In this document: positions 40,894-49,184 of the stretch, one piece after another
How the letters are laid out: the number at the start of each line of letters is the position of its first letter
Position numbering within the stretch: the stretch's first letter is position 1
Assembly (NCBI RefSeq): GCF_024198235.1
Contig: NZ_JAKCFB010000001.1
Span: 496,001-560,000 of the forward strand
DNA from: Myxococcus dinghuensis
GTDB taxonomy: Bacteria > Myxococcota > Myxococcia > Myxococcales > Myxococcaceae
DNA: 64,000 nucleotides
Direction: 5' to 3'
Notes under the pieces: generated by a model
What the model saw: only the letters and a program-made list of their open reading frames with translations
The model's database searches: none
Told to the model about the DNA's origin: nothing
Made by a program: the position numbers and the translations under genes

Positions 40894-41412
40894 ATGCGTA
40901 CCTTGCTCTGCACCGTCGTCTTCACGCTGGCCCTGTTCGGGGCCGCGCCGGCCCATGCCCAGTTCGCCAACCGCAGCCTGGGGCTGTCGCTGGGTTACAT
41001 GGACTTCAACGACACCAAGGGGTTGGACGACACGATGTTCGTGGGCATCGACGCCAGCCTCTACATCGAGAATGGCTTCGAGGTCGTCTCGCTGTCGAAG
41101 ATCGCCTTCCCCAAGGACACGACGGACCCGCGCCAGAAGCGCGTCGTGGGCCTGGCCCCGTCGCTGGGCCTGCGCTACCTGTTCATGGAGGAGAGCATCC
41201 GGCCCTACATCGGCTCCGACGTGAGCTACCTCATCGTCCTCAAGAGCACGACGAGCAACTTCATCGGCATCGGGCCCAACGTGGGCGTGGACTTCTTCGT
41301 GTCGGACTCGGTGAGCCTGGGCGTGCGCGGGCAGTACAACTTCTACATCGCGCTCAACGAGAAGACGCAGACGACGCTGACGCTGTCGGCGGGCGCGGCG
41401 GCGTACTTCTAG
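40894..41412 (+). CDS. Small outer-membrane beta-barrel protein
   Basis: 172 aa with signal peptide MRTLLCTVVFTLALFGAAPAHA. The mature part alternates hydrophobic/polar residues in about eight strands (LGLSLGYMDFNDTK, APSLGLRYLFMEE, RPYIGSDVSYLIVL, GIGPNVGVDFFVSDSVSLGV, YNFYIALNE) and ends LTLSAGAAAYF with terminal Phe, as expected for barrels. It is an OmpW/OmpX-sized barrel; role unknown. It is divergent from the TPR lipoprotein and converges on the RDD gene after only 3 bases. Confidence 0.7.
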   Translation: MRTLLCTVVFTLALFGAAPAHAQFANRSLGLSLGYMDFNDTKGLDDTMFVGIDASLYIENGFEVVSLSKIAFPKDTTDPRQKRVVGLAPSLGLRYLFMEESIRPYIGSDVSYLIVLKSTTSNFIGIGPNVGVDFFVSDSVSLGVRGQYNFYIALNEKTQTTLTLSAGAAAYF

Positions 41413-41415
41413 CCG

Positions 41416-42213
41416 CTACGACGCCCGGAGCCGGGCGGGCAGGGCGCGGGAGCCGGGGGGCGGCAGCAGGGCGGCCGCCACCAGCAGCGCCCATTTCTCG
41501 TCGGACAGGTGGTCCGGCTTCTCCAGCGCCAGCGCGTCGCGCAGCCGCGCGGCCAGGGCGGAGAACAGGCGCAGCCGGGCCTCCATGCGCAGCTCCTCGC
41601 GGCGCAGGGCGGCGGTGAGCACCAGCTCCCGCTCCTCCGTCGTCAGCCGCTTCACCCGCGACACGAAGAGCGGATCCGCCAGCAGGCCGTCCTCGGCGGA
41701 GGCCCCCAGCGCGGAGGGCACCTTCAGCCGGCGCTCGCGCACGACGATGGTGCCGGCGAGCATGTCCCCCAGCCGCTGCTGGGAGCCGGACACGAGCGCG
41801 GAGACCCCACCCACGAGGTAGAGCAGCGGCAGCCGGTCCACCACACGCGCCAGGTTCCGCAACGCGGCGTGGTAGAAGCCGATGCGTACGCCGCTCTCCT
41901 GGATGACCCGCAGGCCCAGGGCGCGCTTGCCCACCGTCTGTCCACTCCACGCCGTCTCCAGGGTGATGCCGTAGCCCCAGTCCATCAGGAAGTAGACGAC
42001 GATTCCCAGCGCGCTGGCGGCGCCCGGGAAGGCCATCATCACCACGTTCAGGAAGAACAGCGCCGCGGCCGTCAGCGCCCCGACGATGACGGTGTCGAGG
42101 AGCCAGGCCAGGAAGCGCGAGTAGATGCCCGCGAGGGTGAAGCGGAACTCCACGTACTCCGGTGTAAGCACCGTGTGGGTGCCGTCCAGCAGCGTGTCGG
42201 TCGCGGTCGTCAC
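41416..42213 (-). CDS. RDD-family membrane protein
   Basis: 265 aa from a GTG start. N-terminal RDD domain: FRFTLAGIYSRFLAWLLDTV with the R...D pair, two helices (VGALTAAALFFLNVVMMAF and IVVYFLMDWGYGITLETAWS) and the typical GQTVGKRALGLRVI. After a third helix region (LYLVGGVSALVSGSQQRLGD, MLAGTIVVRER) the last ~100 residues are a soluble helical tail. RDD proteins are often encoded with MoxR/DUF58/SpoIIM genes, which occur 9 kb away in this window. Function of the family is unclear (ion transport has been proposed for some). Confidence 0.82.
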   Translation of the reverse strand: MTTATDTLLDGTHTVLTPEYVEFRFTLAGIYSRFLAWLLDTVIVGALTAAALFFLNVVMMAFPGAASALGIVVYFLMDWGYGITLETAWSGQTVGKRALGLRVIQESGVRIGFYHAALRNLARVVDRLPLLYLVGGVSALVSGSQQRLGDMLAGTIVVRERRLKVPSALGASAEDGLLADPLFVSRVKRLTTEERELVLTAALRREELRMEARLRLFSALAARLRDALALEKPDHLSDEKWALLVAAALLPPPGSRALPARLRAS

Positions 42214-42393
42214 CCGCGCAGTCTAGCCGCGTCCGTCGCCCGGCGGGCGACCTCCCGCGCACCACGGGTCGCCCCGCAGGGGGAGGCGCCCCCCGACCCG
42301 TGGGGCCGCCTCGTGGGAGAGGCGGGCGGACGGGCGTCTGTGTTATTCATGGCTGTCGGGGTGGTGGGGTAGTCTCCCCGCCCCTCGCGCATC

Positions 42394-45300
42394 GTGGCCG
42401 CCTCCGACACATCCTCATGGGACCGCCGTCTCTGGCCGGCGGCCGCCTTCCAGTTCGCGCTCATCGCCGGGGTGACGCAGCTCAAGACCGCCGCGAACGC
42501 GCTGGTGTTGTCGCGCTTCGAGTCGGACGTGCTGCCCTACCTGTACCTCCTGGGCGCGTTGATGACGGCGGCGCTGACGGTGTTGCCGCGCTCGAAGCCG
42601 GACTCGCCGCTGGAGTCTCCGGGCGTGCTGACGGGGCTGGGTGGGGTGGTGTCGTTGATCCTCGCGGCGGCGCTGTCCGCGGGGCAGCGCACGCCGGCGC
42701 TGGCGCTGTACCTCTTCGCGGACACCTTCTCCACGGTGGTGTCGTTCCGCTTCTGGGGCCGCATGGCGGCGGCGTTCGACGCGCGCGAGGCGCGGCGGGC
42801 CTTCACCGCGCTCAACGGCTTCGCCATGGGCGGAGGCATCGTCGGCGGTCTGCTGGTGCAGGGGCTGGCGGAGCGGCTGGGCACGCCCGCCATGGTGGTG
42901 AGCGGCGCGCTCGGGTTGCTGGCGGCGGGCGCCATCTTCCACCACCTGTACCGGGGGCTTCCGCCTCCTCCCCCGCAGCGGCGGCCCGCGGCCACGTCGT
43001 TCATGGCGTGGAGCTACCTGGCGGAGAGCCCCTACGCGCAGGTGCTCGCGGCGGTGGGCATCTCCTTCGCGGTGCTGTCGTCGTTCGTGGACTACCTCTT
43101 CCGGCTGCGGCTGGAGGGCACGCTGAGCGAGGACGCGCTCGCGGCGCTGTTCGGCTCGCTGCAGTTGTGGATCGGCCTGTTCTGCGTGGCGTTCCAGCTG
43201 CTCCTGACGCAGCGGCTGCTCAAGCGGCTGGGCCTCCTGCGCTACGTCGCGCTGGTGCCGCTGGTGCTCGCGCCGCTGGCGGGCGCGACGCTGGTCACCC
43301 CGAGCCTGTGGCCGGTGCACCTGTTGCGGCTGGTGGAGACGGCGGTCAGCTACTCCATCCTCCCGGTGGGCATCCAGTTGCTGTACGCGGCGGTGCCGGA
43401 CGACCAGCGCGAGGGGCTGCGCTCGGCGGTGGACGGGTTGTTGCGCAAGGCGGGCGTGGTGGTGGCGGGCCTGCTGCTCATCGGCGCGGGACGCACGGCC
43501 ACGGGCGTCACCATGGCGGCGGCGGTGGTGGGCATGTGCGCGGCGCTCGGCCTGCTGCTGGTGCGCCTGAAGCCCGCGTACGTCGCGGCGCTCGGGGAGC
43601 AGGTGGGGGCGCCGGAGGAAGAGGAGGTGGCGCTGGAGGGCGAGGAGGAGCAGCGCCTGCTGGCGGAGGCCCTGGCGGCGCCCGCGCCCGACCGCGTGCT
43701 GCGCGCGGTGGACATGATGGAGCAGGCGAACGTGCCGCTGCGCCCGCACCTGCCCGCGCTCCTGCGCCACCCGAGCGAGCGCGTGCTGGAGCGCGGCGTG
43801 GCGCTGGCGCTGGAGCTGGACGCGCGCGAGCTGGCGCCGGTGCTGGAGCGCCTGGTGGAGGAGGGGCCGCGCCGTCCGAGAGACCAGGCCGTGTGGGCCC
43901 TGGCCCGGCTGTCGCCGGAGCGCGCCACGCGGCTGTTGCCGCCGCTGCTCCAGCACCCGGACGTGGGCCTGCGCTGCGCGGCCATCGGCGCGCTGGTGAA
44001 GACGACGGGCAGCGCGGTGGCGCTGGCCTCGCTCGAGGAGCTGCTGGCGCGCGGCGAGGGCGCGCCCGTGGCGGAGCGGCGCGAGGTGTCGAAGCTCCTC
44101 GGGCGCCTGCAGGACAAGCGCTTCGGCGCCGCGCTGGCGCGCTACCTGGATGACGGGGACAGCACGGTGCGGCGCGTGGCGCTCGCGGCGGTGGGGCAGG
44201 GTGGTTACGTGGACCTGGCGCCCCGGGTGCTGCCGTTCCTGACCTGGCGCGAGGAGCGCAAGACGGCGCGCGAGGCGCTGGTGGCGCTGGGGGACGACGT
44301 CACGCCGCTGGTCGAGGAGCAGCTCAACAACAAGCGGGCGCCCCTGACCATGCGCCTGCAACTGCCCCGCGTGCTGCGCGGAATCGGCACGCCGGCGGCG
44401 CAGGACGCGCTGCTCTTCTCCAACGTCCGTGACGACGCGTCGCTGCACTTCCGCATCGGCGCCCAGTTGTCGCGGCTGCGCGACGAGCACCCCGAGCACC
44501 CGGTGGACGTGGAGCGCGTGTACGAGGCGCTGGGGCGCCGCCGCGACGTCTACCGCTCGCTCGTGGGGGCGTACCGTGACGTCCGGGCCGCGCTGGGCGA
44601 CGGCTCGCTGCTCACCCGGGCCGTGGGCGACCGGCTGGACCAGGCGCTCGAAATCTCCTTCTTCCTGTTGGGGTTGTTGGACGCGTCGCATCGCATGCGC
44701 GGCATCCACTACAACCTGGTGGGCAAGGACCCCCGGCGGCGGGCCCTGGCGTTGGAGCTCCTGGACAACCTGCTGTCCGAGGACGTCCGCGAGCTGGTGA
44801 TGGAGCAGGTGGAGGCGCACCACAAGGAGCTGCCTCCGGGCGCGTCGGGTCGGCTGTGGCGCCGGCTGGCGGCGCTGGTGCAGAGCGAGGACGTGGTGCT
44901 GCGCGCGTGCGCGCGTCACATCGCGCGGGTCAACGGGCTGGACGTGCTCCCGCAGGAGGGTGAGTTGAGCGACCGCATTGTCCAACGGATGTTCGCCCTG
45001 GAGGGCGTCAGCGTCTTCTCGCAGAGCGACGTGGACGACATCGCGGCCATCGCCGCCGTGGCGCGCGAGGGCTCCTTCCTCGCGGGTGAGCGCATCTACG
45101 CCCAGGGAGACCCGGGGGACGCGCTCTACGTCATCGTCGAGGGCGCCATCGACGCGTTCCACGACGGCGAGCACGTCCTGCGCTTCCAGGGCAAGCAGGC
45201 CTTCGGCGAGGTGAGTCTCCTGGACGGCGCGCCCCGGCCCACGGACATGGTGGCCGCGGTGGACACGCGCGTGCTCATCATCGACCGGCGCGACTTCCTC

Positions 45301-45519
45301 GACCTGCTGGCGGACCGCCCGGAGCTGCTCACCGGCTTCTTCCGCGCCGTGAGCCTCCAGCTCCAGGCGCTCATCGCGCTGCCGGACTCTCGCGAGACGG
45401 GTGAGCGGCTGGAGATGACCGCGCCGCAACCTCCCGCCGCGCCGCCCCTGCCCACGGGCCCCGTCTCCGACACCCCCGAGTCTCCCGACGTGCCGCGCCG
45501 CTCCCGCGGCGACGCGTGA
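42394..45519 (+). CDS. Transporter-like membrane domain fused to HEAT repeats and a cyclic-nucleotide-binding domain
   Basis: 1041 aa from a GTG start. Residues 1-400 contain about 12 hydrophobic helices resembling MFS/ATP:ADP-antiporter (Npt-like) carriers (FALIAGVTQLKTAANALVLS, FADTFSTVVSFRFWGRMAAA, LYAAVPDDQREGLRSAVDGL). Residues about 430-720 are Arg/Leu-rich HEAT-like helices (ALVALGDDVTPLVEEQLNN, IGALVKTTGSAVALASLEEL). Residues about 870-1000 are a cNMP-binding domain: FLAGERIYAQGDPGDALYVI, then QAFGEVSLLDGAPRPTDMVA, the phosphate-binding cassette F-G-E-x-x-L-x-x-x-x-R-x. It appears to be a transporter or sensor gated by a cyclic nucleotide; substrate unknown. Confidence 0.78.
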   Translation: MAASDTSSWDRRLWPAAAFQFALIAGVTQLKTAANALVLSRFESDVLPYLYLLGALMTAALTVLPRSKPDSPLESPGVLTGLGGVVSLILAAALSAGQRTPALALYLFADTFSTVVSFRFWGRMAAAFDAREARRAFTALNGFAMGGGIVGGLLVQGLAERLGTPAMVVSGALGLLAAGAIFHHLYRGLPPPPPQRRPAATSFMAWSYLAESPYAQVLAAVGISFAVLSSFVDYLFRLRLEGTLSEDALAALFGSLQLWIGLFCVAFQLLLTQRLLKRLGLLRYVALVPLVLAPLAGATLVTPSLWPVHLLRLVETAVSYSILPVGIQLLYAAVPDDQREGLRSAVDGLLRKAGVVVAGLLLIGAGRTATGVTMAAAVVGMCAALGLLLVRLKPAYVAALGEQVGAPEEEEVALEGEEEQRLLAEALAAPAPDRVLRAVDMMEQANVPLRPHLPALLRHPSERVLERGVALALELDARELAPVLERLVEEGPRRPRDQAVWALARLSPERATRLLPPLLQHPDVGLRCAAIGALVKTTGSAVALASLEELLARGEGAPVAERREVSKLLGRLQDKRFGAALARYLDDGDSTVRRVALAAVGQGGYVDLAPRVLPFLTWREERKTAREALVALGDDVTPLVEEQLNNKRAPLTMRLQLPRVLRGIGTPAAQDALLFSNVRDDASLHFRIGAQLSRLRDEHPEHPVDVERVYEALGRRRDVYRSLVGAYRDVRAALGDGSLLTRAVGDRLDQALEISFFLLGLLDASHRMRGIHYNLVGKDPRRRALALELLDNLLSEDVRELVMEQVEAHHKELPPGASGRLWRRLAALVQSEDVVLRACARHIARVNGLDVLPQEGELSDRIVQRMFALEGVSVFSQSDVDDIAAIAAVAREGSFLAGERIYAQGDPGDALYVIVEGAIDAFHDGEHVLRFQGKQAFGEVSLLDGAPRPTDMVAAVDTRVLIIDRRDFLDLLADRPELLTGFFRAVSLQLQALIALPDSRETGERLEMTAPQPPAAPPLPTGPVSDTPESPDVPRRSRGDA

Positions 45520-45528
45520 CGCGGGGGC

Positions 45529-47517
45529 TCACCCCACGCGGATGGCCTCCTCGGTGCCGCCGTGCCCCGGAGCGGGCGTCTGGGGCGGCTCGTCACCCCG
45601 GGCCTCCGCCGCCTCGCGGCGCGCGTGGTGCTCGAGGTCGAGGATGTGCGCCGAGGCCACCGGGATGAGCGGGCGGACGAAGAACTTCAGCGGGGCGAAC
45701 GAGCCCACGAAGCGGACGAACGCGAGGCCCGCGTAGGCGTAGGGGTGGCGCTCCACGCTCGCCATGGGCGCGAAGAGCTCGGCGGAGCGCTTGTTCCAGG
45801 TGGCGCCGTAGCGCTGGAGCACGCCCCACCGCAGCCCGGGCACGCGGGTGGTGAGCCACGTCCAGCCGCGCAGGAACCACGGCGCGGTCTGCGACGCGAC
45901 CGGCTCCCAGGCCCGCGCGCTCTTCGCGGCGGTGAACACCACCAGCCACCACATGCCCCACAGCGAGGAGATGGCGGTGAAGACGGGGCTGCTCAGGCCG
46001 AAGCAGAAGAAGGGCGAGGCCAGGAACGCCACGGCCGGCACGCCCACGGCGAAGAGGATCATCGCCCGCCAGCGGCGCCGCACCTTCTTCTGGAGCCACT
46101 GGAAGTTGATGCGCAAGCGCGGCCGGAGGGCCTCGTCCTCCGGCTCGACGCCCGTCAGCAGGCTCGCGTTCCGGGAGACGACGTCGTGATAGTCGCGCGA
46201 CAACGCGAGGACGACCCACTGAGCGAGCTGGAGCGCCGCGAACAGCGCCACCCAGAACGCGATGATGCCGTACGAGAAGCGACGGGCGAACCAGCCCCGG
46301 CCCTCGCCCTCGTCGTCGTCCGTGTCGATGTTCGTCCGGACCTTGGGCGCGCGCGAGGAGCTGCGGGTTCGCGCGTCGGTCTTCGTCTTCACGGTCGTCT
46401 TCGCGGGTTCGGCGTCGGTGGTCGCCTCGTTCGCGGAGGCGGGCGGCGCTCCGGAGGCGGGCGTGTCCTCGCCCCGGTTGAGCTCCACGAAGAGCGCCGC
46501 GAGGGCCTGGGCCACCGCCTTGCGGTCCTTGCCCTCCTTCGCCGCGGTCTGGAGGTCGCGGATGCGCTCCCGCAGCGCGGGGGACAGCTCCTCGAGGTCG
46601 TCGTCGTCGAGGGAGTCCAACGCCTCCGAGACCTGGGCCTCCTCGTTGGCCGCCGGCGATGCCGTGGGGTCGGATTCTCCATGGGCCGCCACCTCGCCCG
46701 GATCCGCGGCCGGGGCGGGCGCCTGCGCTGTCGCCGGAGCGGGCGTCTCCTGCTCCGGGGGCGACGACTGCCGGAGGGCGGGCTCACCCGTTGTCGGTGA
46801 CGGCGTGGGGGAGCCCTCCGGCCTCGCGTCCGCCGTCGTGGGACCCCCCCCGGCCGCGCCACCCTCGCGCGTCCGCTCCAGGAGCCGTTGCGCGCGGCTC
46901 CTCGCGGCCTCACCCTCCTGGAGCCTCCGCTCCAGGTCCTGCCGGGCCTTGTCGTGCGCGGCGTCACTCTGCTGGAGGCTCGGCGCCAGGACGCGCTCCA
47001 CGGCCTCGCGCGCGGTCCGCTTCGCCTCGAGGCGCCGGGCCACCTCCAACGCCTTCCCCCTCGCCGAGGGGTCGTCCGTCTCTTGCGCCACCGCGTTGGC
47101 GATGTCCTCGATGCTCTCCGCCAGCGACGTCTTCGCCTCTTGCCGCGACTCCTCGTCCGCCTTGGGCTTGCTCGCCTCCCGGGCGGAGCCCATGCACGTC
47201 AACGCGAGCACCAGCGCCGCCAAGGTCTGGAGGCACGCCACCCGCAGGTATTGCCGCCGCGCCACCGGATCCGCCAGCAACGCCCGCCCGATGTGGAACG
47301 GCAGGCTCAGCCCGTGGATGAACTGGCGGACCGGCCCGGTCGGCATGGGGCCGCCCCCATGCTCTTGGAAGTGGGTCGCGCCCTTTCTCAGGTCTTCCAA
47401 GAAATCCTGTGCCAGGACCTGGCCAAGGGAGGGGGATTCGCTCCGCGCATCCTGCTTTTGCCCGCCTCGTGATGAGGACGAGCCCTCGGGGCCCTGGCGA
47501 TCCGGCACGGCTCTCAC
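45529..47517 (-). CDS. Large hypothetical membrane protein with coiled coil
   Basis: 662 aa from the GTG at 47517; an ATG at 47346 is a possible later start. One hydrophobic helix lies near residue 90 (LRVACLQTLAALVLALTCMG). A long Ala/Glu/Arg coiled coil (EVARRLEAKRTAREAVERVL, RQDLERRLQEGEAARSRAQR), an acidic Pro/Ala linker and three or four C-terminal helices follow (YGIIAFWVALFAALQLAQWV, AMILFAVGVPAVAFLASPFF, LWGMWWLVVFTAAKSARAW). No family recognised. It converges on the transporter fusion after 9 bases and is divergent from the gene at 47553. Confidence 0.6.
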   Translation of the reverse strand: MRAVPDRQGPEGSSSSRGGQKQDARSESPSLGQVLAQDFLEDLRKGATHFQEHGGGPMPTGPVRQFIHGLSLPFHIGRALLADPVARRQYLRVACLQTLAALVLALTCMGSAREASKPKADEESRQEAKTSLAESIEDIANAVAQETDDPSARGKALEVARRLEAKRTAREAVERVLAPSLQQSDAAHDKARQDLERRLQEGEAARSRAQRLLERTREGGAAGGGPTTADARPEGSPTPSPTTGEPALRQSSPPEQETPAPATAQAPAPAADPGEVAAHGESDPTASPAANEEAQVSEALDSLDDDDLEELSPALRERIRDLQTAAKEGKDRKAVAQALAALFVELNRGEDTPASGAPPASANEATTDAEPAKTTVKTKTDARTRSSSRAPKVRTNIDTDDDEGEGRGWFARRFSYGIIAFWVALFAALQLAQWVVLALSRDYHDVVSRNASLLTGVEPEDEALRPRLRINFQWLQKKVRRRWRAMILFAVGVPAVAFLASPFFCFGLSSPVFTAISSLWGMWWLVVFTAAKSARAWEPVASQTAPWFLRGWTWLTTRVPGLRWGVLQRYGATWNKRSAELFAPMASVERHPYAYAGLAFVRFVGSFAPLKFFVRPLIPVASAHILDLEHHARREAAEARGDEPPQTPAPGHGGTEEAIRVG

Positions 47518-47552
47518 AGTATCACGTCTCGAGTTGTGCTAAAGGCGCTGTC

Positions 47553-49115
47553 GTGATCTCGAACCCTCCTTACCGCCCCCGTCCCTTCCGCCAGTCTCGT
47601 CTGTCCGGCGCGTTGGTCCTCGCGCTCGGCGCCCTGGCCGGCTGCGAGAAGAGCAGTCCTCCCCCTGCCGCTCCGGCCGCAGAGCAGCCGGCGCCCGCCC
47701 CCGCGAAGCCCGCGGTCCCCAGCGAGGTGACGTTGCTCATCACCGGCGGCGCGTTCGGTCAGCTCCAGCCCGTCGACGGCAAGGGTGGCGCGGCCGAGCT
47801 GCTCGGCCAGTGGGTGAAGGACGAGAAGCACTGCCCCGGCCCGGTGAAGGAGGGTCAGGCGTCGTGCCCCGACTCCGGCACGCTGGCGCTCGCCACGGGT
47901 GACCACTGGAACGGCCCCGCGCTGTCGTCCTTCTTCCTGGGCGCCCCCACGGCGGAGGTCATGGGCCGCATGGGCTACGCGGCGTCCGCCATGGGCAACC
48001 ACGAGCTGGCGTTCGGCAAGGACGCCTTCATCAAGAACCGCTCGGTGGGCGGCTTCCCGTTCCTCGCCGCGAACCTCCGCGTGAAGGACCCCGCGCTGGC
48101 GGGCGACCTGTCCCTGCCCGCGTTCCAGGTGTTCGAGCGCCGCGGCCTCAAGGTCGGCGTGGTGGGCCTGGCGTCGGAGAAGACGGTGCGCACGGCCATG
48201 GCTGGTCGCGCGGAGGGCCTGGAGGTGACGGGGTACGAGGAGGCGCTGACGAGCGCGGTGGACGAGGCCCGCAAGGCCGGCGCCGAGACGCTCGTCGTCC
48301 TGGCCGACGCCTGCGTCACCGACCTGCAGCCGGTCGTGGGCAAGCACCCTGAGTGGAAGCTGGCGGTCGTGGCCGGTGGCCGCTGCCCCCAGCCGGTCTA
48401 CTCGAAGGAGAACGGCGTCATCTTCGCGTCGCTGGACCGCGGCTTCTCCCGCTACCTGCGCGCGCACATCACCTTCGACCCGGCGAAGGCCGCCGCGGAC
48501 AAGATCACCACCGTCGAGGGCAAGCTGGTCGACGCGACGGGCGGCGCCCCGGACGCGGAGACGGCGCAGCTCATCGCCAAGTGGAAGGCGCAGCTCGACG
48601 AGGCGCTGGGCCAGCAGATCGGCTTCTCCAAGGCGGGCATCAAGCAGGGCTCGCCGCAGATGGCGCAGTGGGTGGCGGGCGCGGTGCGTGACTCGCTCGG
48701 CACCGACGTGGCCATCCTCAACCGGGGTGGCATCCGCGGCGACCTGCCGGCCGGCGCGGTGACGCGCGGCAACATCTACTCCGTCATGCCGTTCGAGAAC
48801 TCGCTGGTCGTCGTGAAGCTCAAGGGCGAGGACCTGGCCCGGCAGCTCGCCAACCCCCAGGCGCTCGTCGCCGGCTTCTCCGCCGCGGGCAAGAACAAGT
48901 TCAAGGACGCCAAGGGCAAGCCGCTCGACCCCAAGAAGGAGTACTCCGTGGCGACGGTAGAGTACCTCTACTTCGGCGGCGACAACTTCGAGTTCGAGAA
49001 GCTGGCCCCGGAGCCCACCGAGACGGGCATGGCCTGGCAGACGCCGGTCGTCGACTGGACCAAGTCGCTCGAGACGAACGAGAAGAAGCCGCTCGAGAAC
49101 CAGCTCAGGAAGTAG
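47553..49115 (+). CDS. 5'-nucleotidase-family lipoprotein with a degenerate metal site
   Basis: 520 aa from the GTG at 47553, 7 bases after AAAGGCG. Lipobox LGALAGC (Cys 31). The two-domain layout of UshA/CpdB-type nucleotidases is kept: metallophosphatase-like domain about 55-350 and C-terminal substrate domain about 370-510 (NRGGIRGDLPAGAVTRGNIY, MPFENSLVVVKLKGEDLA, YLYFGGDNFEF). The metal ligands are largely lost: the usual N-D-x-H-G is TGGAFGQ (64-70), and the later His motifs read LADACVTDL and VAGGRC. GDHWNG (116-121) and GNHE (148-151) remain. It is therefore probably a binding protein or pseudo-enzyme rather than a nucleotidase. Confidence 0.75.
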   Translation: MISNPPYRPRPFRQSRLSGALVLALGALAGCEKSSPPPAAPAAEQPAPAPAKPAVPSEVTLLITGGAFGQLQPVDGKGGAAELLGQWVKDEKHCPGPVKEGQASCPDSGTLALATGDHWNGPALSSFFLGAPTAEVMGRMGYAASAMGNHELAFGKDAFIKNRSVGGFPFLAANLRVKDPALAGDLSLPAFQVFERRGLKVGVVGLASEKTVRTAMAGRAEGLEVTGYEEALTSAVDEARKAGAETLVVLADACVTDLQPVVGKHPEWKLAVVAGGRCPQPVYSKENGVIFASLDRGFSRYLRAHITFDPAKAAADKITTVEGKLVDATGGAPDAETAQLIAKWKAQLDEALGQQIGFSKAGIKQGSPQMAQWVAGAVRDSLGTDVAILNRGGIRGDLPAGAVTRGNIYSVMPFENSLVVVKLKGEDLARQLANPQALVAGFSAAGKNKFKDAKGKPLDPKKEYSVATVEYLYFGGDNFEFEKLAPEPTETGMAWQTPVVDWTKSLETNEKKPLENQLRK

Positions 49116-49143
49116 TCCGCATCCCCTCCGTGGGAGGCACGAG

Positions 49144-49175
49144 GCGCCGGTGGGTCCTTCGCGGACCGCCGGCGC
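49144..49175. terminator. Convergent hairpin terminator
   Basis: GCGCCGGTGGGTCC (49144-49157) pairs with GGACCGCCGGCGC (49163-49175) with one bulge and the loop TTCGC. It lies between the convergent stops at 49115 and 49185; on the plus strand it is followed by TTCGCCGTTTC. Confidence 0.65.
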
Positions 49176-49184
49176 TTCGCCGTT

